Shown here one piece after another: positions 63,956-64,000 of a stretch of DNA of 64,000 bases. A program made the translations under genes and the position numbers. The first letter of the stretch is position 1; each line of letters begins with the position of its first letter. Below the pieces are notes generated by a model. That model was given only the letters and a program-made list of their open reading frames with translations. It did no database searches and was not told where the DNA came from. Source of the stretch: Brevipalpus yothersi. Lineage: Eukaryota; Arthropoda; Arachnida; Trombidiformes; Tenuipalpidae. The stretch covers positions 33,638 to 97,637 of the forward strand of contig QZCP01000150.1 in NCBI GenBank assembly GCA_003956705.1. The letters are read 5' to 3'.

Positions 63956-64000
<45 letters not shown>
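63956..64000. repeat. (GA)n microsatellite, truncated by window end
   Basis: GA tract continuing to the last base of the window, so its full length is unknown. Confidence 0.93.

Larger units (their letters stand above)
59952..64000. other. Gene-free region, densest in dinucleotide tracts
   Basis: Contains TC tracts at about 61514, 62222, 63619 and 63810, and a GA tract running off the window end. No coding signal is recognised. A short inverted repeat is visible near 61370-61398 (CTTGTACTTT against AAAGTGTAAG). Confidence 0.4.

Noticed and set aside
1..64000. tRNA, snRNA, CRISPR or prokaryotic-style systems
   Set aside because: I looked for tRNA B-box-like motifs, U2/U6-like sequence and regularly spaced palindromic repeats by eye and found none that held up; the window is animal nuclear DNA.

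Overview
The window is nuclear DNA from an AT-rich animal, most likely an arthropod and perhaps an acariform mite (low confidence). The reasons are spliced protein genes with short GT-AG introns (many 55-135 nt), clear animal genes (UTP20, CDV3, an alpha-arrestin), a DM9-repeat protein, and a secreted protein built only from six-cysteine CUB modules of the kind common in arthropods. I saw no prokaryotic gene organisation, CRISPR array, rRNA or tRNA.

Layout. (1) 1-6375, + strand: 3' part of a very large multi-CUB secreted protein; the 5' end lies outside the window, and about 11 complete CUB domains plus one partial are visible. (2) About 6828-8214, +: unrecognised single-pass membrane protein with a glycosylated ectodomain and a charged, repeat-containing tail. 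(3) 9061-9991, +: CDV3 homologue in three coding exons. (4) 11287-19646, +: UTP20, the giant HEAT-repeat factor of the small-subunit processome, in three exons, one of them 6.4 kb. (5) 20060-25472, -: arrestin-domain-containing protein in six exons, convergent with UTP20, with one 3.4 kb intron. (6) 27902-28357, +: intronless two-repeat DM9 protein. (7) 28.4-64 kb: about 35 kb with almost no protein-coding signal, carrying many long (GA)n/(TC)n tracts, a 567-bp run of Ns inside one such tract, a 22-bp tandem repeat, and one credible small membrane-protein reading frame at 47053-47442.

The conserved genes are housekeeping or signalling genes and do not form a pathway together. No operon-like or defence-like system was found. 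The most distinctive observations are the repeated intron position inside the 3' CUB domains against its absence from the 5' ones, the unrecognised repeat-tailed membrane protein beside the CUB gene, and the abrupt change from a gene-dense to a microsatellite-rich gene-poor landscape near 28 kb.

Exon boundaries were worked out by hand from splice consensus and reading-frame continuity. No homology search or transcript data was available.
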